From Streptomyces sp. NBC_00193 (GTDB lineage: Bacteria; Actinomycetota; Actinomycetes; Streptomycetales; Streptomycetaceae): DNA of 64,000 nt. The notes beneath the pieces were generated by a model. The model searched no databases, was not told where the DNA came from, and was given only the letters and a program-made list of their open reading frames with translations. The stretch lies in contig NZ_JAPEMM010000002.1 of NCBI RefSeq assembly GCF_026342735.1, positions 992,001 through 1,056,000 on the forward strand. The letters run 5' to 3'. Shown here piece by piece: positions 51,736 through 59,271 of the stretch; position 1 is the first letter of the stretch, and the number at the start of each line of letters is the position of its first letter. A program made the position numbers and the translations under genes.

Positions 51736-53925
51736 TCAGAGGGTGGGCACCGCGTCCGACAGGGACAGCGTGTGGATGCGGTCGGCGGCGCCCGGGCGGG
51801 CGTAGTACCAGCCCTGGGCCGTGTCGCAGCCGAGGGCTCGGAGCTGGGCGGCCTGCGCGCCGGTCTCCACGCCCTCGACGGTGACGGCGAGTTCGAGACT
51901 GTGGGCCAGGGCGACTATGCCCTCCACGATCTTGACGTCGACCGGGTTGGCCGGGTGCTGCTGCATGCCCTTGGTGAAGGAGCGGTCCAGCTTCAGAACG
52001 CTGACGGGCAGGCGGCGCAGGTTGGCCAGGTTCGAGTAGCCGGTGCCGAAGTCGTCGAGGGCGATGTCCACGCCCAGGGCGGCGAGCCGGCGCAGCGGTT
52101 CGAGGAGTTCGTCGTCGGCGCCGATCAGGGCCGACTCGGTGACCTCCAGGCACAGCGTGCCCGGAGTCAGGCCGGAGGACTCCAGGACGCGGATCGTGTC
52201 GGCGACCAGGCCGGGATGGTGCAACTGGGTCGGCGACAGGTTGACGTTGATCCGCAGGGTGGCGCCGCCCTTCTGGTGCTGCCAGGCGCGGGCCTGGCGG
52301 ACGGACTCCTCCAGGACCCAGCGGCCGAGCGGCACGATCAGTCCGGTGCGTTCGGCGAGCGGAATGAACCGGTCCGGCCCGAGCACCCCGTGCTGCGGGT
52401 GCGACCAGCGCACCAGCGCCTCGGCGCCGTGCACGCTGCCGTCGTGCATGTGGACCAGCGGCTGGTACTCGATGAAGAACTCGCCGCGTTCCAGCGCCGC
52501 CGGGAGGGCGTTGGTCAGTCCGTGCCGGGTGATGGCCCGTGCGTCGGCAGCGGCGTCGGCGAACTCGAACCGGTTGCCGCCCGCCGCCTTGGCCCGGTAC
52601 ATGGTGATGTCGGCGCTGCGCAGCACCTCCGCGGGGGTGCGCTCGCGGGCCGGGCCCTCGACGATGCCGATGCTGCCCCGGACCGTCAGTTCGCGGCCCT
52701 CCAGCCGGATCGGGACGGAGAGGGCGGAGAGGATCCGGACGGCGAGTTCGGTGGCCTTCTCCTCGGTGTCGGGGCCGGTGGTCAGCGCCACGAACTCGTC
52801 GCCGCCGAGCCGTGCGACCACCTCGCCCGGTCCCGTGGCGCAGCTCTGCAGGCGGTCGGCGACCTCCACCAGCAGCCGGTCGCCGGCGGAGTGGCCGAGG
52901 CTGTCGTTGACCGCCTTGAAGCCGTCGAGATCGAGGTAGCACAGCCCGAAGCGCGAACCGCCGGAGCCGCTCAGGGCCTTCTCCAGACGCTCGAAGAAGA
53001 GCGTCCGGTTGGGCAGGCCGGTCAGGGCGTCGTGGGTGGCCTCGTAGCGCAGGCGCAGGTTCAGCAGCCGGCGCTCGGTGGTGTCCTCCATCAGGGCCAG
53101 CTGGTACTGCGGCACGCCCTCGGCGTCGCGCAGCAGCGAGACCGTCAGGTTGGTCCACAGCACGGTGCCGTCGTGCCGGTAATACGGCTTCTCGACGCGG
53201 TAGCTCTCGCGTTCGCCGCGCACGAGCTCCCCGTACATCCGCCAGACGTGCGGGGTGTCGTCGGGGTGGCTCCATTCGCTGACGTTGCGGCCGCGGACGT
53301 GCCCGTCCATGCCTCCGAACATCTGGAGCAGCGCGTCGTTGATCTCCAGGACGTTGCCCTCCAGGTCGGCGATGCCGATCCCGACGGCCGCGCCCTCGAA
53401 GACCGCCCGGAAGCGTTCCTCGCTGGCGTGCAGCGCCTGCTGGGCGTCGGTGCGGGCGGTCAGCGCGGAACGCGCGATGGCCTCCTGCTCCTTGAGCGTG
53501 CGCTCGCGCAGGGCACGGGCGAATCCGGCCGCGATGCCGTGCTGGAGCCGGGCGCAGCGGGACCGGTACTCCTCGGTTCCCTCGACGCTCTCGGCGTCGG
53601 GGCCGTCCGGGCCGCAGTACAGGACCAGGTAGGACTCGACGACGCCGAGCGTGCCGGCCAGGGCCTCCGGGTCCGTGCAGTGGACCGCGACGAGCTCCTC
53701 GCCGACCCGCTGGCCGACGGAGGAGTCGAAGGGCCGGGCGCGCAGGGCCTCGACGAGGGTGCGGGTGAGGGGTACGAGGTGGCGTTCGAACTCGCCGCGG
53801 GTGAGCGAGGTCGCGGTGACAGGGAAGATCGCCCTTCCCCAGATGGTCGCGAACCGCCCGATCCGGTCCTCCAGGCCGCCCTGCGGCGCGGCCGGGTCGT
53901 CCGCCGTCTGCGTCGGCAGTCTCAC
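51736..53925 (-). CDS. rmdA: PAS-GGDEF-EAL cyclic-di-GMP enzyme, RmdA-like
   Basis: GTG 53925 overlaps the methyltransferase stop (GTGA), giving 729 residues. An N-terminal helical region (about 1-160) is followed by a PAS domain (about 165-285: ERFRAVFEGAAVGIGIADLEGNVLEIN). The GGDEF domain has an intact RLGGDEFVAL (about 375) and DLDGFKAVNDSLGH. The EAL domain has EALVRWSHP (about 501), FIPLAERTGLI, NLSPTQL and DDFGTGYSNL. Both halves look catalytically competent, so it can make and break cyclic-di-GMP. Cyclic-di-GMP acts through BldD to set the timing of Streptomyces development. The RmdA name rests on domain order and recalled synteny. Confidence 0.72.
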   Translation of the reverse strand: MRLPTQTADDPAAPQGGLEDRIGRFATIWGRAIFPVTATSLTRGEFERHLVPLTRTLVEALRARPFDSSVGQRVGEELVAVHCTDPEALAGTLGVVESYLVLYCGPDGPDAESVEGTEEYRSRCARLQHGIAAGFARALRERTLKEQEAIARSALTARTDAQQALHASEERFRAVFEGAAVGIGIADLEGNVLEINDALLQMFGGMDGHVRGRNVSEWSHPDDTPHVWRMYGELVRGERESYRVEKPYYRHDGTVLWTNLTVSLLRDAEGVPQYQLALMEDTTERRLLNLRLRYEATHDALTGLPNRTLFFERLEKALSGSGGSRFGLCYLDLDGFKAVNDSLGHSAGDRLLVEVADRLQSCATGPGEVVARLGGDEFVALTTGPDTEEKATELAVRILSALSVPIRLEGRELTVRGSIGIVEGPARERTPAEVLRSADITMYRAKAAGGNRFEFADAAADARAITRHGLTNALPAALERGEFFIEYQPLVHMHDGSVHGAEALVRWSHPQHGVLGPDRFIPLAERTGLIVPLGRWVLEESVRQARAWQHQKGGATLRINVNLSPTQLHHPGLVADTIRVLESSGLTPGTLCLEVTESALIGADDELLEPLRRLAALGVDIALDDFGTGYSNLANLRRLPVSVLKLDRSFTKGMQQHPANPVDVKIVEGIVALAHSLELAVTVEGVETGAQAAQLRALGCDTAQGWYYARPGAADRIHTLSLSDAVPTL

Positions 53926-54752
53926 GCCTTGCGTCCCACTCCTGCGAAGCCCGAGAAGGCATAGGGGTCTTCGTCCACGGCATCGCCCTCCGGCCCACCG
54001 CTCGTGTCGGGCCGCCAGTCGGGCATGGAGACCAGTCCGGGCTCGATCAGGCCGAAGCCGTCGAAGAAGCGGCGGATCTGCTCCGCGTCCCGCATGACGA
54101 GGGGGTTGCGGATCTCGCGGTAGACGCCGACGGTTCCGCTCGCGACCTCCTCCGAGAGCGGGATCCCCTCGTACGAGGCGTGCGTGAGGATCAGCAGGCT
54201 GCCGGGGGCCAGGGCGTCGCACAGCTGGGCGACGGCGTCGTAGGGCTTGTCGGCGTCCTCCAGGAAGTGCAGGACGGCGACCAGCATCAGGGCGACCGGG
54301 CGGCTCAGGTCGAGCCCCTGCGCGACCTCGGGGGCGGTCAGGATGTCCTGGGGCTTGCGCAGGTCGGCTGCGACGACCTCGGTCCGCTCGGTGCCGGCCA
54401 GGACGGCCTGGCTGTGGGCGACGGCCACCGGGTCGTGGTCGACGTAGACCACGCGTGCCTCGGGGCTGGCGGCCTGGGCGATCTCGTGGACATTGCCGAA
54501 GGTGGGGATGCCGGAGCCGATGTCGAGGAACTGCGTCACGCCCTCGGCGACGGCGTACCGGACGGCACGGCGCATGAATGCCCGGTTCGCCTGCATGATC
54601 TTGGGCAGCCCCGGCATGAATTCCATGGCCCGACGGGCCGCCTGCCTGTCGACCTCGAAATTGTGGGAGCCGCCCAGGTAGTAATCGTAGATGCGGGACA
54701 CGCTCGGCACCGATATGTCGATGCCTGGCGGGGCCCAGGCGGGGCGCTCCAT
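53922..54752 (-). CDS. DUF574-family SAM-dependent methyltransferase
   Basis: The start taken is ATG 54752, 6 nt after GGAG; an upstream TTG at 54833 would add 27 residues. The 276-residue protein opens ERPAWAPPGIDISVPSVSRIYDYYLGGSHNFEVDR, the family hallmark. It has the SAM motif FLDIGSGIPTFGNVHEIAQ, RVVYVDHDPVAVAH and PVALMLVAVLHF. DUF574 proteins are abundant and specific to actinomycetes; acceptors are mostly unknown. The stop overlaps the GTG of the GGDEF-EAL gene, so the two are translated together. Confidence 0.85.
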   Translation of the reverse strand: MERPAWAPPGIDISVPSVSRIYDYYLGGSHNFEVDRQAARRAMEFMPGLPKIMQANRAFMRRAVRYAVAEGVTQFLDIGSGIPTFGNVHEIAQAASPEARVVYVDHDPVAVAHSQAVLAGTERTEVVAADLRKPQDILTAPEVAQGLDLSRPVALMLVAVLHFLEDADKPYDAVAQLCDALAPGSLLILTHASYEGIPLSEEVASGTVGVYREIRNPLVMRDAEQIRRFFDGFGLIEPGLVSMPDWRPDTSGGPEGDAVDEDPYAFSGFAGVGRKA

Positions 54753-55065
54753 CGGGGTCTCCAAGCCTTGGTCTTGCAGTGGTCCGGACGGATCGGACTC
54801 CTGTCCGAGCCGAATGTACTGATCATTGCCCAACGGAGCGAGCGAAAGCGGAAATTGGCGATCCGTTCTTCGTCACACGCCAAAGGCCGAACGGCCGAGA
54901 CCCGGAGAATGATCGAAACCGACAAATACCTTTTGGGAAAAGGTCGGTGAACGGTCCGTCACGATGCGAATCTGGCTCAAACCTCCATAGCCAAAGCCCC
55001 ACCCGTTCAGGCGAACCAAGGTCAACCTTCCCGCGCGCGAGCGCGCGCGACCCCATGATCCCCGG
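54753..55065. other. Divergent intergenic region with operator-like palindrome
   Basis: No gene is seen in 313 bases. A palindrome at 54928-54944 is listed separately. At 55032-55049 an alternating CG run (CGCGCGCG-A-GCGCGCGCG) lies 17 bp before the wall-protein start and could favour Z-DNA or a small hairpin. GTGA...TCAC half-sites occur at 54947-54962. Confidence 0.5.
54928..54944. promoter_or_regulatory. Perfect palindrome, candidate operator
   Basis: ACCTTTT-GGG-AAAAGGT occupies 54928-54944, 176 bp upstream of the DUF574 start and 122 bp upstream of the wall-protein start. It is AT-rich in a GC-rich genome and symmetric. It may serve the methyltransferase-rmdA operon, whose regulation is otherwise unexplained. 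Confidence 0.45.
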
Positions 55066-55848
55066 GTGAAAAGAGCCTCTTCCAGGCGCCTGCTGGCAGT
55101 CCCGGTCCTCCTGTGGGCGGCCCTGTCCGCGACACCGGCCATGGCCGATAGCAGCGCATACGCGACGATCGACGCCGGCGACGGGGCGAGCGCCGTCAGG
55201 CCGGCCGTGTCCGCCCTGCGCGGCGCTACCGGGGGCACCCGAGGTGGCGGACGTCACGGCGACCAGGGCCGCCAGGGCGACCACGGCAACCGGGGCGGAC
55301 GGGGTGACCGCGGGAACCAGGGCGGCCCGGGCAACCACGGCGTCCCCGGTCAAGGCCAAGGACACGGCCACGGCCACGGCGGACACGGTCACGGTCACGG
55401 CCCCGGCGGCCACCACGGCCACCCGCCCTGCCCACCGCCGCCTCCCCCGCCGTGCCCGCCCAAGCCCACCCCGAAGCCCCCGCCACCGCCACCCCCGAAG
55501 CCCACGCCCGTCCCGACGCCTCCCCCACCCCCGCCACCTCCGCCACCGCCCGCTCCGAAGCCGGTGCCGAAACCCCCCGAGCCGGCCCCGCCCCCCGCGC
55601 GCCCGGCCCCCGCTCCCCCGGCGCCCAAGCCTGCCCCGAAGCCGGTACCGAAACCCGCCGCCGAGCCCCCCGCACCACCGGCGCAGCCCCGGGCGATCCC
55701 GGTGGCCGCGCCCAAGAAGCCCGTTGCGCGCCCCGCTTACCACGCGGCGGCGCGCAAGCCGGTGGAGCGCCACATCTCCCCGGTGACCTTCACCTTGATG
55801 ACCGCGGCCCCCGCGGTGCTCGCGATCGTCGCGCTGCGCCCGCGCTAG
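55066..55848 (+). CDS. Secreted Gly/His- and Pro-rich wall-spanning protein
   Basis: GTG 55066 opens 260 residues. A signal peptide (about 1-27, ending PAMA) is followed by a collagen-like Gly-rich run (about 55-95; GDQGRQGDHGNRGGRGDRG), a His-Gly repeat (HGHGHGGHGHGHG), a long Pro/Lys/Pro-Ala segment (about 118-215) and one C-terminal membrane helix (HISPVTFTLMTAAPAVLAIVAL) with a basic end. The Pro-rich part would cross the cell wall, while the His-Gly block could bind metal ions. No LPxTG-like motif is present. It is the first gene of a surface cluster. Confidence 0.72.
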   Translation: MKRASSRRLLAVPVLLWAALSATPAMADSSAYATIDAGDGASAVRPAVSALRGATGGTRGGGRHGDQGRQGDHGNRGGRGDRGNQGGPGNHGVPGQGQGHGHGHGGHGHGHGPGGHHGHPPCPPPPPPPCPPKPTPKPPPPPPPKPTPVPTPPPPPPPPPPPAPKPVPKPPEPAPPPARPAPAPPAPKPAPKPVPKPAAEPPAPPAQPRAIPVAAPKKPVARPAYHAAARKPVERHISPVTFTLMTAAPAVLAIVALRPR

Positions 55849-55887
55849 AGCCGCCGCATTCCACCCCGTAATCGATTGGGAGTCATC

Positions 55888-56658
55888 TTGTCGGAATGGC
55901 TCGTCCTGTCCCTCGCGATGGCCGCGGCATGTGCCGTGGTGCTGTCCATCGCCTTCTTCAATCAGCGCCGGATCGGTGAGGACGACGATCCCAGCGAGAC
56001 CCCGGACGTCATCGAGTACATGACGATGATGATCGGGGTGATCTACGCGATCGTGCTGGGCCTGGCGATCGCCGGCGTCTGGGAGGGCCGCGGGGCCGCC
56101 CAGGAATACGTGCGCCAGGAATCGCAGGCCCTGCACGAGATCAGCGTCCGCTCCGAGGTCTACCCGGCGGACGTGCGCAAGAAGATCAGGTCCGACGTCG
56201 ACGCCTACGTGACTTACGTCGTCGACACCGAATGGAAGGAGATGGCCGAGAACGGCGAGCTGACGGACCGCAGCGGGGAGCTGCTGGAACGTATCCGCCG
56301 CGACGTGACGGACTACGAACCGCAGACCGACCACGAGGGCCAGGCCTACCAGCCGCTCGTGGACCAGGTCGCCGTGGTCGACGACGCGCGCAACGCGCGC
56401 GGCCAGAGCGCCGGGGCCACCATGCCCGGGGTGGTCTGGTTCGGCCTGATCGCCGGAGCCCTGGTGACGGTGGGGCTGATCTTCACGCTCCAGATCAGGC
56501 GCTCGTTCCGGGAACTGCTGCTGGCCGGGCTGTTCAGCGCGCTGATCGCGTTCCTGCTGTTCCTCATCTGGGACTTCGACGCCCCCTTCGGCCGGGGCAT
56601 CGCCGCCACCGCAGAGCCGTTCCTCTCCCAGTTCCCGCATCTGGGCCTGGGCGACTGA
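55888..56658 (+). CDS. DUF4239 membrane protein
   Basis: The TTG at 55888 is favoured because GGGAG ends 5 nt upstream; TTG 55876 is an alternative. The 256-residue protein has an N-terminal membrane pair (EWLVLSLAMAAACAVVLSIAFF and YMTMMIGVIYAIVLGLAIAGV), a helical extracellular or cytoplasmic loop of about 120 residues, and a C-terminal pair (VWFGLIAGALVTVGLIFTLQI, ELLLAGLFSALIAFLLFLIW). This plan matches DUF4239, described as bestrophin-like and possibly channel-forming. No substrate is known. It may be co-transcribed with the wall protein 40 bp upstream. Confidence 0.78.
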   Translation: MSEWLVLSLAMAAACAVVLSIAFFNQRRIGEDDDPSETPDVIEYMTMMIGVIYAIVLGLAIAGVWEGRGAAQEYVRQESQALHEISVRSEVYPADVRKKIRSDVDAYVTYVVDTEWKEMAENGELTDRSGELLERIRRDVTDYEPQTDHEGQAYQPLVDQVAVVDDARNARGQSAGATMPGVVWFGLIAGALVTVGLIFTLQIRRSFRELLLAGLFSALIAFLLFLIWDFDAPFGRGIAATAEPFLSQFPHLGLGD

Positions 56659-56690
56659 CACCGCGTCGCCCCCTGCCGGGCCGGGCAGCC

Positions 56691-56722
56691 CATCAACCCA
56701 TCAACCCATCAACCCATCAAAC
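56691..56722. repeat. 8-bp tandem repeat CATCAACC
   Basis: CATCAACC is repeated three times and a partial fourth time directly before the strong terminator hairpin after the DUF4239 gene. The repeat is non-coding. Confidence 0.75.
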
Positions 56723-56748
56723 CGGGGACGGGCCTCCCGTCCCCGGTT
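56720..56748 (+). terminator. Strong 13-bp perfect hairpin after DUF4239 gene
   Basis: AACCGGGGACGGG (56720-56732) pairs perfectly with CCCGTCCCCGGTT (56736-56748) around CCT. It is one of the strongest stem-loops in the window and ends the wall-protein/DUF4239 unit. Confidence 0.8.
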
Positions 56749-56768
56749 CGGCCTACCGCCATGCCCCA

Positions 56769-56812
56769 TTCGCCCGTTCCTGATCGCGGGGCACCGCGCC
56801 CGGGCCTAGCGT
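56769..56812 (+). promoter_or_regulatory. Promoter block shared with the sortase gene (copy 1)
   Basis: TTCGCCCGTTCCTGATCGC (56769-56787) and TAGCGT (56807-56812), with 20 bp between GATCG and TAGCGT, lie 78 bp upstream of a surface-protein start. The same block with the same spacing is found at 58402-58445. The likely -10 is TAGCGT; the upstream box would be read by a specialised sigma factor or activator. Confidence 0.55.
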
Positions 56813-56890
56813 GGCGGACATCGAGGCGCACGACCCCCCACGTGCGGAAACCGTTCCGCGGCTGCTCCTCGGGGATCCGGAGAATCAACC

Positions 56891-57511
56891 ATGGGCGCGA
56901 TACCCACCTCCCCCACAGCCCTGTTGGGCGCCGCCGCGGCGGGCGCCCTCCTGATAGTCGGCGCGGCGGCCGCGCCCGCCGCGCGCGCGGCCGAGGCCGC
57001 GCCCATCACCTCCTTCGGTTTCGCCATCACCCCCTCGACGGTCGCCCCCGGCGGTCAGGTGGTGCTGTCCGTCACCGGCTGCAACGCCGCCTTCGCCACC
57101 GTCTCCTCCGGCGTCTTCGACACCGTGAGCATCGACCGGGGCAAGACCGCACGGGTCACCGTGGACCGGGACGCGCGGCGCGGAGCCCAGTACTCCGTCT
57201 CCTTCACCTGCGCCGGCGAGACCGGCTCGGCCGACCTCACGATCGCCGGCGGCACCGGCAAGCCCACGACCAGCTCCACCGTCGGTGCCCGCAGGAGCGC
57301 GAGCGCGGTCGCCGGTACGAGTACGGGCACCAGCGCCGGCACCGGTACGGGCGCTTCGCGCCGCGCCACCCTCGGCGTCCGCGGAGGCCTCGGCGGCAGT
57401 GTGGCCGGGCTCGATCCCCTGGAACTCGGCGCCGGCGCGGGGCTCGTCCTCGGCGGGCTGGTCGGTCTCGGCTACGCCCTGCGCCGCCGGGACATCCGCC
57501 GCATCCACTGA
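56891..57511 (+). CDS. Secreted surface protein with C-terminal membrane anchor
   Basis: The 206-residue protein starts at ATG 56891. It has a signal peptide (about 1-34), an immunoglobulin-like domain (SFGFAITPSTVAPGGQVVLSVTGCNAAFATV through GAQYSVSFTCAGETGSADLTIAGG; two cysteines could pair), a Ser/Thr/Gly linker (STGTSAGTGTGAS) and a hydrophobic tail ending in arginines (LVLGGLVGLGYALRRRD). It resembles the convergent gene at 57648 in plan. No classical LPxTG motif is present. Its promoter block matches that of the sortase gene. Confidence 0.7.
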   Translation: MGAIPTSPTALLGAAAAGALLIVGAAAAPAARAAEAAPITSFGFAITPSTVAPGGQVVLSVTGCNAAFATVSSGVFDTVSIDRGKTARVTVDRDARRGAQYSVSFTCAGETGSADLTIAGGTGKPTTSSTVGARRSASAVAGTSTGTSAGTGTGASRRATLGVRGGLGGSVAGLDPLELGAGAGLVLGGLVGLGYALRRRDIRRIH

Positions 57512-57573
57512 CCGTGCCGCACCACCGGTGCACTGCGTACCCGTACCCACACCCGCTCGATCCCTCCGGAAAC

Positions 57574-57615
57574 GCCGGTCGCCCCGTGTCCTGGCCAGGA
57601 CACGGGGCGACCGGC
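57574..57615. terminator. 42-bp perfect palindrome between convergent surface genes
   Basis: Bases 57574-57594 are the exact inverse complement of 57595-57615. The RNA would form a 19-bp stem with a 4-nt loop from either strand, a bidirectional terminator. It lies 63 bp after one stop and 33 bp before the other. Confidence 0.85.
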
Positions 57616-57647
57616 GGTTGTCCGGGCCGACCGGGGAGGTCGGCCGG

Positions 57648-58163
57648 TCAGGCCCGGCCGCGGATCGGGCGCCGGCGGCGCATCACGTGGGCACCGGCAC
57701 CGAGGGCCGCCGCACCGACGAGGCTCGCGCCGATGGCGGTCTCGGTGGTGGACGGGCCGAGGGAGCCGCCGAGGCCTCCCTGTGCGCCGCGGCCGTCCAG
57801 GATCGTGAAGCGGTGCGTGGCGACGAGGCTGTTGTCGTGGCACTTGACCGACAGCGTGTGGTGCCCGGGCGAGGCGTGGTTGAAGATCCGGACGGTCGCG
57901 AAGCCGATGGAGCCGGCGGACAGGTTCGTCTGCGGAAAGTTGCCGTGCGAGAAGACGATGCCGCCGTGGCCGCAGCCGGCCGCGCTGACCTGCATCGTGG
58001 AGCCCTGGTGCACGGAGTAGGGGTTGACCGTGACATTGCTGGGCCCGCCGTTTCCTCCCGAGGGCGGACCGCCCGCGGGGTTCGCGGAGGCGAAGGGGGC
58101 ACTGAGGGCGATGGCGGCGCAAGTGGCCGCCGCGGTCACGGTAAGAGCGCGGAGAACACGCAT
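57648..58163 (-). CDS. Secreted surface protein with C-terminal membrane anchor (paralogue-like)
   Basis: The 171-residue protein starts at ATG 58163. It has a signal peptide (about 1-28, ending FASA), then an immunoglobulin-like region (NPYSVHQGSTMQVSAAGCGHGGIVFSHGNF, GHHTLSVKCHDNSLVATHRFTI) with two cysteines, a Gly/Ser linker (LGGSLGPSTTETA) and a C-terminal helix with an arginine end (GASLVGAAALGAGAHVMRRRR). The plan and the position of the cysteine pair match the convergent protein at 56891, suggesting an old duplication. Both would be held in the membrane or wall. Confidence 0.7.
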   Translation of the reverse strand: MRVLRALTVTAAATCAAIALSAPFASANPAGGPPSGGNGGPSNVTVNPYSVHQGSTMQVSAAGCGHGGIVFSHGNFPQTNLSAGSIGFATVRIFNHASPGHHTLSVKCHDNSLVATHRFTILDGRGAQGGLGGSLGPSTTETAIGASLVGAAALGAGAHVMRRRRPIRGRA

Positions 58164-58515
58164 GGTGGAACCTCCAGCGGGAAGCGCCCCGGAGCGGTGG
58201 CCCGGGCAGATCGACGAGAACGCCTCCCATCACGAACCCTCGACTCGGTCCGCAACCAGCGCATGTTCGCCTTTGGGCCGCAAGGTTGAGCGACACGCCG
58301 ATGCGCGGACGCATTCGCTGACGGATCCGCAGGTCACGACCCGTCAGGCATTTATGTGACGATTACCTGGATGGGCGCACCCCTTCCGGCCCCACCACCC
58401 GTTCGCCCTTCCCCGATCGCCGTCCCGCACGCACCGCCTTAGCGTGCGTGAAGTAGGGCGTGAAGGGGTGGGACAAGAACGCGGGTCGGGACCCCCGCGT
58501 CGGGAAGGGAGAACC
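58164..58515. other. Divergent intergenic region upstream of the sortase gene
   Basis: This 352-bp space contains no gene. The sortase promoter block is at 58402-58445. CGCACGC (58426-58432) and GCGTGCG (58442-58448) form a 7-bp inverted repeat overlapping its -10 element. The part from 58290 to 58370 is less GC-rich and may hold the minus-strand promoter. Confidence 0.5.
58402..58445 (+). promoter_or_regulatory. Promoter block shared with the surface-protein gene (copy 2)
   Basis: TTCGCCCTTCCCCGATCGC (58402-58420) and TAGCGT (58440-58445), 20 bp between GATCG and TAGCGT, lie 70 bp upstream of the sortase start. Of the 19 upstream bases 16 match the copy at 56769. The match in sequence, spacing and distance to the start codon suggests joint control. 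Confidence 0.55.
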
Positions 58516-59205
58516 ATGCTCGAGGACGAGAGTGAGAGGCCACCGAGGAGACGCTCCCCCTGGGGTGCGATCGCGCTGGTCATGCTCACCGGCCTCGCCA
58601 TGATGCGCAACGGAGCCGAGGCCGGCGACGGACCCCCGCAGCCGGCCGCAGCGGCGGCGGTGAGTGCACCGGCCGGGTCGGCGGTCGGGCCGCAGGCCGA
58701 CCAGGCGCCTTCCGAGCCGCCCGTGCCGCCGCCGGACATGGAGGTGCTGGACCACTCGTCGGTCCAGCGCATCCGGATCCCGTCGATCAGCGTGGACGCG
58801 CCGGTGATGACGGTCGGGCTGGACGCGCAGGGCTGGATCGACGCGCCGCCCCCGCAGGACAAGAACCTGGCCGGCTGGTACCTCAACGGCATCTCGCCGG
58901 GCCAGCAGGGTTCGTCGGTGATCGTGGGCCACGTGGACAACGCGCAGGGCCCCGCGGTCTTCTACGGGCTGGGCTCGGTCCAGAAGGGCAGCCGCATCGA
59001 GGTGGCGCGCTACGACGGCCGCACGGCGGTGTTCGAGGTGTACGGCGTGGAGGTCTTCTCCAAGAACACCTTCCCCGGGTCCCGGGTGTACGGGGACACC
59101 GGACACCCGGAACTCCGGGTGATCACCTGTGGAGGCGGCTACTCGAAGGGGCGCGGCTACGACGGCAACGTCGTCGTGTTCGCGCGGATGGTGGAGGCCC
59201 GCTGA
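58516..59205 (+). CDS. Class F sortase
   Basis: ATG 58516 follows AAGGGAG, giving 229 residues. One N-terminal membrane helix (WGAIALVMLTGLAMM) is followed by a Pro/Ala-rich stalk and the sortase barrel (about 78-229): IRIPSISVDAPVMTVGLDAQGWI, the catalytic His in VIVGHVDNAQG, the catalytic Cys in VITCGGGYSKGRGYDGNVVVFARM, with a late Arg in FARM as transition-state residue. Class F sortases of actinomycetes attach proteins to the wall, with few known substrates. Surface proteins with membrane tails are encoded next door. Confidence 0.87.
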   Translation: MLEDESERPPRRRSPWGAIALVMLTGLAMMRNGAEAGDGPPQPAAAAAVSAPAGSAVGPQADQAPSEPPVPPPDMEVLDHSSVQRIRIPSISVDAPVMTVGLDAQGWIDAPPPQDKNLAGWYLNGISPGQQGSSVIVGHVDNAQGPAVFYGLGSVQKGSRIEVARYDGRTAVFEVYGVEVFSKNTFPGSRVYGDTGHPELRVITCGGGYSKGRGYDGNVVVFARMVEAR

Positions 59206-59271
59206 CCGACACCGGCCCACCCGCGCGGCGGCGGCTGCGGACCATGCCGCCGCCGCGCGGGGTACGGCCGC

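Noticed and set aside
55395..55715. Minus-strand Gly/Ala-rich protein of 106 residues
   Set aside because: It is a shadow of the Pro-rich repeat in the plus-strand wall protein, whose signal peptide and anchor are clear.
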